64,000 bases of DNA from contig JAGTXZ010000014.1 in assembly GCA_018398575.1 (NCBI GenBank), forward strand, positions 1,550,001-1,614,000, in the 5' to 3' direction. This DNA comes from Ampelomyces quisqualis (taxonomy: Eukaryota > Ascomycota > Dothideomycetes > Pleosporales > Phaeosphaeriaceae). Position 1 is the first letter of the stretch, and each line of letters opens with the position of its first letter. A model generated the notes under the pieces. That model was not told the DNA's origin. It saw only the letters and a program-made list of their open reading frames with translations, and made no database searches. Both the position numbers and the translations under genes were made by a program. Below are positions 12,481 through 23,053 of the stretch, one piece after another.

Positions 12481-15400
12481 TTAAGGTTAAGTTGTTAGTT
12501 TAGTTAAAGTACCTGCTATAGGGTTATACTTGTGCAGCGCCTCTAATCTAACGCCTGTAACAAGTATGTTACTTAGGAGTAAAGTAGGGCAAAAGAAATA
12601 AGTGTATTTTAGTGTGTATCCTAAAATAAGGTTATTGCAGAAATAGTCTAATCTTGCAGCTGTTTAATAAGCTTTATAATCTACTTATTATAGATGTTTA
12701 TTATAGTTTTTAACTAAGGTTGTTTTAGATAGTTAAGAGCTACTATTTATTACATTTTTTTATTACGCTTACTAGTCTAAAAAACAAGAAGGCCTTAATC
12801 TCTTTCTTTGTAGACGCTGCTTGTACTAAAGAGTCTAGAGTAGTGCACTATATAAAGGCGTTATAGATTCTTTAATATTATTTTCTTTGTTACCCTCCTA
12901 CTCCTTATTGCTTGTCTAATCCTTAAAACGTTAGATTCTAGAGCTAGTTAGACTAGCAAAATTAATAGAACCTAGAAGCTTAAGTAGATTCTAGACACTC
13001 TTAGTGCTGTGTTAAGATCTTGCAGTTAGTAATTATAGTGTAGAACAGTTTAGTTATACGTCCTCCTTAGTAATTGCGTGTTTTACAACTATAATCTTCT
13101 AAATTATTTTTGCTCTAAGCCTGTACTGTTAATCTTTTAGGACGTCTTTTGCAGTATTAAACAAGCGCTTAACCTTAACTTCTGCAAGCTATACAGCTAA
13201 TACGTCTTTAGCTACCTAGGCTAGGCGTAGGTACATGTCTACATTAGCCTGCTACTAGACAATTATATTTAATAACTTCTTTTTATCTTTCTTACTAGTT
13301 AGAGAAGTGCTAAGGTAGTAGAGAGCTTTTGCATAGAGTAGTCTAATGCTTGCGTTAGTTTTATAAAGGATATTAGCGCTTAACTTACTAGACTATGTTG
13401 TTTAAGAGAGAGGCCTTCTAAACTACTAGTGTTTAGGTAGACGCTGTAGTTGCAAAGAATAAACTAGAGTATAGTTTTTGTTTGTTGCTGCAGGGTTATT
13501 TTTGTATTAATTAATGTAGTTTAGGAACTAACACTAGTATATACGTTTAAAGTCTAGTTCCTATGTGTTACTCTAGGTGTTATTAGCAGTGCACTGTAAT
13601 AAACATGTGTAATAAACATAGTCTCTACCTTATATACAGTAAGCTTCTAGAATAGATTAAGAATAGTTACAACGTTATAAAGATATTCTTGTTTCTTATC
13701 TGTGCGTAAATAATACTTTAATAACTTCTTCTTACCTTTCTTTGCTGCTGCCTTTACTACAGCTAGCTACTTCTTGCAATAGCTAGTCTTATCCTCCTTG
13801 TTAGATAGCTTAGTTGTTATTTAATCTAAAAAGTTAATAAGTTAGTTATACATTAACTAAATGTATAGGGCCTAAGGTGTATTGCTTTTACTAATTCTGT
13901 TAGTAGCTGTTTTAAAGTTTACTAGCATGCGTGTTATTGCTCTAAGGTGTAACTACTTAGCAGGTGCTAGCTAAAGCCTTTTAAGGTTCTTAAAGTCTGT
14001 AACTGCGTTATTGTCTTGTAAATTACTACTGCTACCTTGTAAGGCCTGATTAAGTGTAATCTCTTGCTCTAGCTACTTGTTAATATAAGTAGCTAGGGAG
14101 TAGGCGCGCTTGCACATATTATAGGTTAAATTCTACCTAGTCTTAATATCTTAAATTATATAGAGTTAATTTTTTAGCAGTATATTAGATTGTACCTTTA
14201 GGAATTGTTTAAAACGTTAAGGAGACAAATTAATAGCAATACAAATTGCCTAGATCTAGAGAAGCTTAGTGTGTAATAAAGAATTATAATAAAGAGTGTA
14301 ACATACCTTTTGCAAGAAGTTAGGCACTAATATGCTATTATTAATCTAGTAAACGTAATAGCGTTATAGCTGCTAAGCTCCTTTAATCTTAGGTAAGGCT
14401 GTTAGCCTTAGGTAGGCTATTATGTCCTGCACTACTAGGTTAATAATATAGGCAAGGTATAGTATAGTGTTTTTCTTTGCATTCTAAGAAACTCTCTTAT
14501 TAGCAAGATTGCTTTCTAGGCTTCTGCTAAGGGTACTGTTGTTTGAAGCGTTATTGCAGGTAACTGCTAGTAATTGTTTTAATATTTTTGTGTTTTTAAG
14601 TACCTGCATAAGATTAGATACTATAGAAACCCTAGTGTGCCGCTTACGTAAGGGCACAAAATCTAATAGAACTTCTCTTATCTGCTAACTAGTGTTAATA
14701 TAATAGGCTTTAATAGCTAAAAAGCTTAGGTAGTTAGCTACAGACTAAGCGTTAAGGGCAATTGAGATTTTTGTTAACTTGCTAAGATTAGAAAGAAGGT
14801 TTTTAGTTACCTGCTTGTATTGTTCCTAGAGTATAAGAGTAAACTTGTATTAGCTAGGTATAGTAGTGCTAGGCTAGAGAAACTCTATAAAGTAGCAAAA
14901 TAAAGGTCGCTCTAATATTTAAAAAGACTAGTTCTTATTAAGAAGTACCTATACAATTTCTAGTTTAAATTGCTAGGTAGTAAACAGTTGTAAGAGTTGT
15001 AGACATAATAGTATAATAAATAGGAGTAGCTGCCTTGTATAGATAGATTCTGTAACTTCTTTGTAACTATTAGACTAAAGGTAGTTGCTAAGGTGTTTTG
15101 TCCTTATATACTTGTTAGTTAGGTGTTAAAGTATGTGCCTATAGTTTAGGTAATATACGTGTAGTTTGCTGCTTTTAATATAGGCCTCTTCTCTAAATTA
15201 AGTCTATATAATAGCAGAACGTTTGGCTCTACCCTATTAAGGATTAGAATTATTAGAGTCTTAAGCCTATAACGTGTTCTGCTACTAGGCATTCTATGCA
15301 GCACATATAGTAGTATTGTCTTAAATTAGCTGCTTAAAGATAGTAACTATTCTCTTAATTCTAGACTTAAGGATTTGGGAGGCGTTAAGTATAAATTTGT

Positions 15401-15989
15401 AGAGTATTTTAGGCAGATTAGAGTATAGGTTGTCTAAGAGTAAAGAGAGGTTGCTTAGGTCTATATGTGTAATAAAAAAGTGTAATAATAAAGTAGTAAT
15501 GTCTTATAGAAAGAGGGTAGTAATTGCAGTAATAATAGAATAGCAAAACTATAGTTTAGTGTTACTTTAAGTAAGAGAGGTAGGCGTTCTGCTAGAGGCG
15601 TTATTCCCCTAGTTAGGGGGCAGATAGTAGGGCTAAACTTTTAGAAATTAAGAAATTAGGTTTTATAGTAGTAGCAAAATTTTTAAGTCTTAACTATATT
15701 AGGTAATAATATATAGTAGATTTAATTATACATGTTACTTAGCGTCTAAATAGCCCTCTTAAGTACTATTAGAAAACTCCTCTTAGGTGCTATTGCTCTA
15801 ATTCTTATCTTCCTTATCTTTATATTTATTAGGCAGCGTCTTGTAGTATGCCTCTAGCTTTTTACTAGAATCTTTAACTTCTTCCTTATATTTAGTCTTA
15901 TTACGTCCCTTAACGTATAGCCTATTACTATAGAGCTCTAGAGGCTAATTAAACATAGAAGGGGGTGTTAGCTTATGCCTTCTAGCAGA

Positions 15990-16032
15990 CTAGTTAGAAT
16001 AAGTATGTAATAAAATAATGTAATAAACTTAC
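15990..16032 (-). other. Intron-like TTATTACA module (best-preserved copies here and at 16,364-16,411)
   Basis: On the minus strand this segment starts GTAAGT, holds two TTATTACA motifs, and ends with CTAACTAG, a fungal branch site joined to an AG acceptor (43 bp). A 48-bp sibling at 16,411-16,364 also runs from GTAAGT through TTATTACACC to ACTAAC and AG. Related modules lie at about 14,256-14,306, 13,595-13,620, 15,465-15,488, 16,896-16,917 (minus orientation) and 12,747-12,770, 17,504-17,530 (plus orientation). They are probably introns of the transposase gene, but the shared sequence is unusual. Confidence 0.5.
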
Positions 16033-18116
16033 TACTAATTCTAATTAGTTACTAGAGCTAACTTGTTAGGTGTTAGCTTATTGCGAAATTTAAGCTATTT
16101 AGCCTTAGCCTGTAGTGTCTTAAAGCTATTCCTCTTAAGGAGGTGTAGCCTACAAGTATACTCTCTTTAGAGTATCTCTTCTACAGCCCTACTAGGCCTA
16201 TAAACGCAAGTATAAGCTTAAGCAAACAAATTTTTTTGCTTTAAGTCTAAAGTTGCTGCAGAGAACCTCTTTATAATAATGTTGTAGGCGCGTATATTAA
16301 TTTTAATTTAGATAGCCTTCTATTTTTAATTAACCTAAGCAATAGAGGCTGTTAACTACTTAGCTTTGCATGTTAGTAAAAATAACATAATAAAAAGGTG
16401 TAATAACTTACTAGATTGCTTGCTATTAAAACGCTTTGCTGCCTAGGCCTTAAGCTTATGCTTAAGTTTCTTAGCTTGTTGCCTTAGAGACAACGCCTTG
16501 TACTTATTGCCTCTCTTAACCTTCTTCTTAAGCTAGTATTTAGCTAATTAGTCTAAGGACTTAGCCTTTGCAATAGCAGCTAGCTTTCTAGATTGCATAG
16601 CGCTGCTGCTAAGCTGCTTACTAGAGTTAACTTAGAAATTTGTTAGTTAGCCTTACTTTAGAGTATTACTACTACAAGAGTTAAGGATATAGCTAATCTT
16701 ATTATTCCTAGAAGCAAAACCTTAGACAAATTAGTATAATTTATAGCAAAGTTCTAAGAATGTTACTATTGTAAGCTAGGCCTACTCCTCTTCCTTGAAA
16801 TTTAGTAGAACTCTAACAGGAATAGGCAGCAGAAAGCCCTTAGGCTTGTTAACAACCTTAATTTTCTTAGACTTAACAGATTCTATAGCGCTAAGTGTAA
16901 TAAAGTAATGTAATAAAGCGTGTTGCTATTGCAGGCGTGTAGCTTTAGTGTTTTATTTTAGCAGCTTACAACTAATAACGCAGTAAGTTAGTCTGTGCGC
17001 AAGTAGTCTACTAGTGTGTTTTCTGCCTACTACCTGCGCTTACTGCCTTTTAGCCTATTTTACATAAACAAATAACAAGTCTATAGAAATCTACTCTTTA
17101 ATTTTAATATATAGCTAGAACAAAAGCTAGCGCAATTCTAGGTAGGCCTGTAAGTTAACACAGTTTTTTATTACGTTCTAGTCTTCTAGTAGCGCTAGTA
17201 GTTTTAAATTAGCTCTTGCAGGAATTTTACGCTAAGACCTAATTTCCTGCGCTAAGCCTGCTTACTGCTTATTTACTAGGCACTAAAACAACCTAAATTA
17301 TTACAATATTAAATCTACAACTCTATAATACTACTACTATAGCTTTACAAAAACGCAAATCTAAAGTTAAAGACGCTGTTACTAGAGGCACTATAGTTGC
17401 TAAAGACCTAGCTAGCAAGGCTGCTAGGAAATCTACTAAGAAAAGCCTAGCTGCAAAAACTTAAAAAGCAGCTTCTAAAAAAAAAGGCACCTTAAGCTAG
17501 GCAGTAAGTTATTACAATTTTTTATTACGCTTATTTACTTACTGCTTAAAGCTGTAGCGCTTAAAAAGATCTGCTAATACTAAAGGTTTACTAAGCTCTT
17601 TATCTGTAAGCTGCTCTTCTAGCAACTTTTGCGCAAAATAGCTTAAGAATGCGTCTAAACTACTAGTAGTAATCTTTGCTTCTAAAAATTAGCTATTAAG
17701 GCAGTCTAAGAGGCTGCTAAGGCCTATATAGTTAGTTTTTTTAAGGGTTTGTTTTTTAACCCTGTTTTTTTAACAAATTTCTAACTAAATATAGATACAA
17801 ATATAAATGCAATCTACGCAAAAAAGGTTACTATACAGGCGAAGGATGTTAGACTTGCGCTTAGGTACTATTAGAAGTTTAGCTCTTATTAGGCAATTGT
17901 GTAAGAGATCTAGAATCTTTTACTTTTATGTATATTAGAAATAAAGACCTTATTTCCTCTTTATTGTAATAAAAATTTGTAATTACTGTGCTATTTTTAA
18001 TATCCTTAGCATAGTTTTTGCCTTTGTAAAATTAACTATATATTTAGAAACTTAATTTTATAAGATTAGTAGATATATACTTTAAATTTTATTTAATTGC
18101 GCAAAACTTATGCAAC

Positions 18117-18256
18117 CTAACCTTAACTTGTAATTAATACCTCTAACCTAACCTCTACTTACTTTTAGCGTTAATTAAATAGGGAGGGGTTAGGTTAGGT
18201 ATAGGGTCTTACGTAAAGGTACCCTACCCCAACCCAACTCCTACCTATTTACCGCT
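18117..18256. repeat. Telomere-like subterminal repeats and right inverted end
   Basis: CCTAACCTTAAC and CCTCTAACCTAACC, then GGGGTTAGGTTAGGT, then ACCCTACCCCAACCCAAC precede the inverted end CCTATTTACCGCTG. The arrangement mirrors the left end of the element. Confidence 0.7.
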
Positions 18257-18299
18257 GTAGTTAGCAGCTGCAGATAGAGTGCGCTAGCGTTGTTAGAGG

Positions 18300-18545
18300 T
18301 AAGTTTAGATAGCTAATTATATAGAATACTAAAACACTAAAATTAATACAATTATAATAGTAGAACTTAGCTAAAACGTAGCTATATATTAAAACACTAA
18401 ATATTTGCAAATATTTGCAAATATTACAATCTTTGTATTTAATTTGTTTAGTAAAACAGCTACCTATATTTAATTTGACTTGTTTAGTTGTACTATACAA
18501 ATCAAATCAAATATTTGATTCATATTTGTTTGTTGCGGAGTCTGC
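18300..18545. repeat. Right end of a second repeat family, with terminal palindrome
   Basis: The segment has AAAACACTAAATATTTGCAA, repeated ATTTGCAAAT units and a final TTTGTTTGTTGCGGAGTCTG. The inverse of this end (CAGA-C/G-TCCGCAACAAACAAAT) is found at about 23,056, and the inner parts recur at about 24,300-24,360. At 18,537-18,554 GAGTCTGC and GCAGACTC form a near-perfect palindrome at the border with normal DNA. CAGAG/CAGAC starts suit a hAT-like or MITE end. Confidence 0.55.
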
Positions 18546-18918
18546 CGCAGACTCTTTGAGAAATGCGCATCTTGTTAGCATTGTGTATACTTGTTCTAAA
18601 TTACTTTCTTACATAATAGCTCCTGACAATGTCATTGTGAATTCTTTGTTTCCTTGTGTCGATCGCCATGTTATGGTACCTACTCTTGCATGCGGTGGAG
18701 TGAATGAAGGGCCCCTTTCACCCACCACTGAACGTAAATGACGTTGAGCCGGAGCAATACCCCGGTGACCCCACAAGCGTACAGAAGGAATCTGAGGCCC
18801 GTTTCTTCCTCTAGTTGGGCGTACCCAAAGGAAATTTCCCGATCGACCCAGTATTCTCAACTCTACTTCCCACAACCACATATCGACATCTGTACACCAG
18901 CAATCTAACTGGTACATC

Positions 18919-20550
18919 ATGACGCCAAAACGCAAGGCCTCAGCTACCACAACAAAGCCTCCAAAGAAGCTAAAGATTGATGCACCAGCTGTCCCCACCC
19001 GGGGTTCGATTCAGAGCAAAGCGAAGTCTGTGGCACCCTCAAGGATACCCTCGACTGACTTGGAGAACATTTCCGCTCAAGGCGAGGATGCCGATGTAGA
19101 GGACTACGAAAGAGGAGAAGCCGTATGGGAGGTAGTGGCAGGCGGCGACCGCGAGCCGCTCAAAGTGGGTGTTGTCGCCCCGGACCGTTTGGTGCTGCAT
19201 TTTCGCAACGAGATGACGGGCGAGCAAACCACCCACGAGTACACAAAGGGGAAAGACAAGATTGACTGGAAAAATGAAGAAGACATCAGGAAAATTGACA
19301 AGTGGCGCCGACAATTGTTCACTCGCAAAGGCTTCGCTAACAAGGTTCGCAAGATCCCTTGGGCAACAGAGGAGGCTGCTTACCTCGAGCTCATGTACGA
19401 AAAGCTTGGAGACGCAGTCAAAGCCGACAATAATACCAATCTACCTTGCGAGACCAAGATATTTGAAGCTTTCAATACCTTCTTTGAAGGCAGAGATGAC
19501 CTGATTGACCAGAAAGGCAATGTGCTACCCGAGAGACACAGTCGCGAGAAGAGTTCGCTTGACTCTTTCGTTCGGCGTAAATCCGGCTCCATTCACCCCA
19601 TTCGTGAAGGGTTCAAGAACAAGCTCACGAACAAGAACTCAGATGCGTGGGTGCCAGCCATCACTGATGCGGAGATTGCGGCGCACATTAGTAGCAAATC
19701 CGCTGTTGGTAAAGCGAGCAAGATGGCTGCATCTAGAACCGAGAAGAGCATGAAAAATGTCAAAAATCTTGCTCCTACGAAGAGCAAAGAGAATAACACT
19801 GTCAAACCTCCCACCAAGGCAACCGCCCCATCAAGCAAGCCGGGTAGCAAACTTCTAGCGAGCACGGGAAAGGATAAGATCAAAGCCAAGCTATTCGCTC
19901 CTAATACTGTACCTTCCGCATCTGCTCCTCGGGAAGCGCTGGACCAACCAAGCATGCAGCCAAAATTCCAGCCGAATGACGGATCAAAACCCCCGGGCCC
20001 ATCTTCTGCGTCCGTCATAATCCAGCCTCGGCCAAAGCCAGCCCGTACCGCGCCAAAAGTCACTACCGAGGAGGAAATTTCGAAATTGGTGGAGGAGGGC
20101 TGGAGCGTTCCTGACTTCCCCAAATCGAGTGAAGAGGCTCTTCATCGTCATCGGGAATTGCAGAAGACAGTTTCGACCGACGGTTCTCTACCCAGGACAG
20201 CTTTGGAGGCTCTCGAAGATCGAATGAAACGAAACCCTGTCAAAGAAACCCAACGAGCGAAGTGGTGGAGCGATTCGATAGATAAAGAAGAGAACCGTTT
20301 TACACAATCTGAAGACAATCAAGAGGTCAGTGAGGCACCAGGACGACATGACCAGGCGACGCTCGTCAACGCAGTCCTGAATTACGCGATAATCCCACCA
20401 TTTGGTTATAGGGGCGACATACACGATTTGCTCAAGAGCAACTCTTTGTCAGATTCCGAAGCCCTCATGGCGGAGACCAGCAGGCAGGCTCTAGAGAGGG
20501 TTCATCATGAGCACGACAAGGCATATGATCACAAAAAGGCATCCGACTAA
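18919..20550 (+). CDS. Hypothetical nuclear-type protein with a possible SANT/Myb-like segment (543 aa)
   Basis: This is a single-exon ORF, and I do not recognise a named family. The start is the first ATG after an in-frame stop and lies about 370 bp after the transposon block. The N-terminus is basic and proline-rich, with a likely nuclear localisation motif KPPKKLKI at residues 13-20. Residues about 86-120 look like a compact domain with alternating charged and hydrophobic residues. Residues about 140-215 include IPWATEEAAYLELMYEKL, which resembles the first helix of SANT/Myb-like domains (Trp, then acidic pair, then aliphatics). Residues 240-400 are low-complexity, rich in Lys, Ser, Pro and Ala. 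The C-terminus is helical and charged. It lies between two copies of a repeat end and has the same orientation as the next gene. Codon use is ordinary and it is not hypermutated. A DNA- or chromatin-binding role is inference only. Confidence 0.7.
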   Translation: MTPKRKASATTTKPPKKLKIDAPAVPTRGSIQSKAKSVAPSRIPSTDLENISAQGEDADVEDYERGEAVWEVVAGGDREPLKVGVVAPDRLVLHFRNEMTGEQTTHEYTKGKDKIDWKNEEDIRKIDKWRRQLFTRKGFANKVRKIPWATEEAAYLELMYEKLGDAVKADNNTNLPCETKIFEAFNTFFEGRDDLIDQKGNVLPERHSREKSSLDSFVRRKSGSIHPIREGFKNKLTNKNSDAWVPAITDAEIAAHISSKSAVGKASKMAASRTEKSMKNVKNLAPTKSKENNTVKPPTKATAPSSKPGSKLLASTGKDKIKAKLFAPNTVPSASAPREALDQPSMQPKFQPNDGSKPPGPSSASVIIQPRPKPARTAPKVTTEEEISKLVEEGWSVPDFPKSSEEALHRHRELQKTVSTDGSLPRTALEALEDRMKRNPVKETQRAKWWSDSIDKEENRFTQSEDNQEVSEAPGRHDQATLVNAVLNYAIIPPFGYRGDIHDLLKSNSLSDSEALMAETSRQALERVHHEHDKAYDHKKASD

Positions 20551-21053
20551 TATCTTACTTGAGACAGAGGCAAAGCGGAGGCATACCAAGCAAAAATTGT
20601 GAAGGATGACTGGAAAGAGTTTGCAAGGGTGACAGAATGCATGCAATGAGATTTTGGCCATCCAAGAACATAATAACTCGTGAAAGTACCTAATGAAGAT
20701 TCTGGCCTTCACATTCGAGATTCCAGTGGAAATATTGTATGTTCTCTTGACTCCGAAGTTGTCCCAACAGCAAGGTCTAGCATGAGTTGCATACCTTTGG
20801 TGTCCTCACCTGTCTTTGTCTAAGAGAACAATGAGTTTATCGGTCATGGCACGCTCTAGGCTACACATGGATGGTTGACTCCGGTCTTTGTCTTGGTGAA
20901 GCCGAGGTACTCTCGAATTGAGCACAAAGAGCTTTTCCGGGAGTCTTAATGAGCCCGCGGCTACTCAAGTCCACAGCGTTATAACAATCTCATCTAGTCC
21001 TGTAGTCTTCGATAACAGAACATTTTCTAGTAGTTACTCGCGCAACATCAGCC
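20551..21053. other. Intergenic, nothing recognised
   Basis: The 500 bp between two co-oriented hypothetical genes have normal composition. I see no RNA gene, repeat or additional ORF of note. It should contain the 3' end of the first transcript and the promoter of the second. Confidence 0.6.
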
Positions 21054-22802
21054 ATGACTAATAGAGCATCCTTTGCGGAGATCCCAATTCATCCAGCTAA
21101 CTGGCTGCCAGAACCGACCACGCAGATAACATTTGAAGAATGGATGCAGAAGACAAGGCAGTTATTGAGGACATGGGTGCAGGCAACCCACGAAGATTTT
21201 AATCGTGAGAACGAAATCGTCAAAGCCTTTGAAGCATTGGAAGAGAGGAGTGAGGAAGAATGGAAAAAGCACGAGCCAAATACAGACGTGCAAACGGGCA
21301 CCATCAGCAGCAGCAACAGAGCCGAATATAGAAAAATGCGCACTGCCTTAGCCAAAATCAAAAAAGAGAAGACTAAGTTTCACGAATCCCATTGGACGAA
21401 CTATAGGCACGTCTTGCGCACGTTCGCAAACATGGCGTGGGAAGACTTCTTGTATTATCAAAATGTCTGGAACCGGAAAGACTTCAACCCAGAAGAGGAA
21501 TTCAAATTGGTGACAAGGATGATCGAGGAAACAGAATACCAGGCACCAAAGACAAGGTCTGGAGGAGGAAAAGTACTGGAGGACATCAATGGGCTTCTTT
21601 ATCGACCAAAGGGTTTCGTAAATCGTAAGAATGAGCCCGAAGAAGAGCTTCAAATTCTTTTCCGGCAGTGGAATGCCCATGTTATTCCACTGTACACGCG
21701 CTTTAAACTAGGATATCGCAAACTCATACCAGATGTGGTTCACTCCGAGCACGCCCATCGCTATTCGCAACCACCAAGAGATGCAGCAGCATCCGGCCAT
21801 CAAGAAGGCCGCGAACATGTGAACATACGATTCCCTCGAAGGAGAAGAACGCGGCTAATGGCAAATGGTGTTGAAGGCGACGGCGATGAGAATGAAATGC
21901 ATGTTAGCAGCGAAGTTGAAGAAGACTATCCTTCGCAGTCCCAAATCAAAGAGGATGAGCATCGCAAAGCAATAGGCCATATGGAAGATATCGTTTGGCA
22001 GATAGACAACGACACTGTGAGGGCGCATGTGCGAGAAAATGACGAGAAACAAGCCAAGAGCGACCAAGAGTACGCCCGCCCTACGAAAACTCGACTGTTG
22101 AAAGCTCAACACAAAACTTATCACGCCTCGAAATCATCGAGCTTCGACTGGCCGACATCTTTCGAGTCCAAGGATTGTGGTAATAAAATTGCTCTCACGA
22201 GAAATAAGAAAGAATATTTGTATGAGAAAGACTCGGATGTCAAACATCTCAGCGACGCAGAAAAGGCCAGGCGAAGCGACGCGAGCGGTCGAGTGCGAAA
22301 GGTTGAGAAGAAACCACGATACAGAATGGCGCCCGAATTTAAGATCAAAACAATTAACTGGAGGGTTGAAGACAAAGCCTTCCCAGTCACAAAGTCCGTA
22401 GAGACCATGAAATTTGACCCAGATGGCCGCCGTCGCGTACCACTCCCCCCTCGCTTCATGTTCAAGAGGATATACCACGTTGATTTGCAGGCAGTCTCGG
22501 AGCTAGGTGTGACACGAAAAGAGAAATACGAAGCGGCAAATAAGATGGCAGAACTATCCGAGACTGAGGACGAAGGTCGCTTGCCTACTAACGATTATTA
22601 TCGCCAGTCTGGCAACGAGAATCCTGGCGATATAGGCAAAGGACCGGGATATTATGGCCATCACAATGTTGAACAAGATGAAGATGTTGGTGATGGCTCC
22701 AGTGCTGGTGGTGGGATCACGGGTGGCGAGGTTGGCCAGGAGAGCGATGATGAGGGTGACCTTTTCAAGCAGTCATATGAGCAATACTCGAGTCCAGCTT
22801 AA
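21054..22802 (+). CDS. Hypothetical charged protein (582 aa)
   Basis: This is a single-exon ORF with no family that I recognise. It is rich in Glu, Lys and Arg with many Trp and Tyr residues in the first 220 residues (NWLPEPTTQITFEEWMQKTR, HESHWTNYRHVLRTFANMAW), suggesting a folded helical N-terminal domain. Residues about 225-360 are disordered and charged, with a basic PRRRRTR patch at about 262-268. Residues about 420-500 form another conserved-looking block (APEFKIKTINWRVEDKAFP). The tail is acidic and glycine-rich (SSAGGGITGGEVGQ). No signal peptide or membrane segment is visible. It is co-oriented with the 18,919 gene and both lie inside the same repeat-bounded 4.5 kb island, so they may have been gained or kept together. 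Function is unknown. Confidence 0.7.
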   Translation: MTNRASFAEIPIHPANWLPEPTTQITFEEWMQKTRQLLRTWVQATHEDFNRENEIVKAFEALEERSEEEWKKHEPNTDVQTGTISSSNRAEYRKMRTALAKIKKEKTKFHESHWTNYRHVLRTFANMAWEDFLYYQNVWNRKDFNPEEEFKLVTRMIEETEYQAPKTRSGGGKVLEDINGLLYRPKGFVNRKNEPEEELQILFRQWNAHVIPLYTRFKLGYRKLIPDVVHSEHAHRYSQPPRDAAASGHQEGREHVNIRFPRRRRTRLMANGVEGDGDENEMHVSSEVEEDYPSQSQIKEDEHRKAIGHMEDIVWQIDNDTVRAHVRENDEKQAKSDQEYARPTKTRLLKAQHKTYHASKSSSFDWPTSFESKDCGNKIALTRNKKEYLYEKDSDVKHLSDAEKARRSDASGRVRKVEKKPRYRMAPEFKIKTINWRVEDKAFPVTKSVETMKFDPDGRRRVPLPPRFMFKRIYHVDLQAVSELGVTRKEKYEAANKMAELSETEDEGRLPTNDYYRQSGNENPGDIGKGPGYYGHHNVEQDEDVGDGSSAGGGITGGEVGQESDDEGDLFKQSYEQYSSPA

Positions 22803-23053
22803 TCTCGCTGGTTAAAACTAGTGCGGAGAACACTGGCCGATCTGCATGCAGAGATTGGGGTTTATGAACACCTATCAGCAGAGGAGCTTGCACCGCAGTT
22901 GGAACGCGGGTTGACTTACGCGAGCATACGGGACGGATACAAGTTGATGCATGATTAGAATTAGTAGCTTGATCTTGCGACTTGCCTTTCAATCATGCTG
23001 CCTGAGATTTTCCTCACGTGGGCATGCATTCAGATGATCAAGTCAGCGGAATC

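Larger units (their letters stand above)
12345..18265 (-). mobile_element. RIP-degraded hAT-like DNA transposon with terminal inverted repeats
   Basis: The left end (about 12,352-12,372) carries GGTAAATAGG then GGGGTACC. The right end (about 18,225-18,256), read on the minus strand, carries CAGCGGTAAATAGG and later GGGTACC. CAGCG fits the hAT end consensus. Inside, the minus strand at about 14,950-14,500 reads as transposase with RPLFCYFIEFL, SKLTKISIALNA*S, LSFLAIKAY and VLLDFVPLR, the typical hAT core order. Several intron-like segments interrupt the reading. An 8-bp target duplication could not be confirmed. The length of almost 6 kb is long for hAT and may include a nested insertion. Confidence 0.65.
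1..18545. other. AT-rich hypermutated transposon block
   Basis: The whole stretch is AT-rich, dense in TAG/TAA/CTA in all frames, and has no open reading frame longer than about 100 codons except at its right edge. Fragments of retrotransposon and transposase proteins can be read through the stops on both strands. Tryptophan positions in conserved motifs are TAG, the expected result of G-to-A change. Trinucleotides YCA/YCG and their complements TGR/CGR are nearly missing, while ACA, GCA, TGC and TGT stay common. This is what RIP-type silencing of repeats leaves in Pezizomycotina. The block ends abruptly near 18,545, where normal base composition begins. Confidence 0.9.

Noticed and set aside
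18609..18998. Minus-strand ORF of 129 codons
   Set aside because: It overlaps the start of the 18,919 gene, has no coding character, and is a shadow frame.
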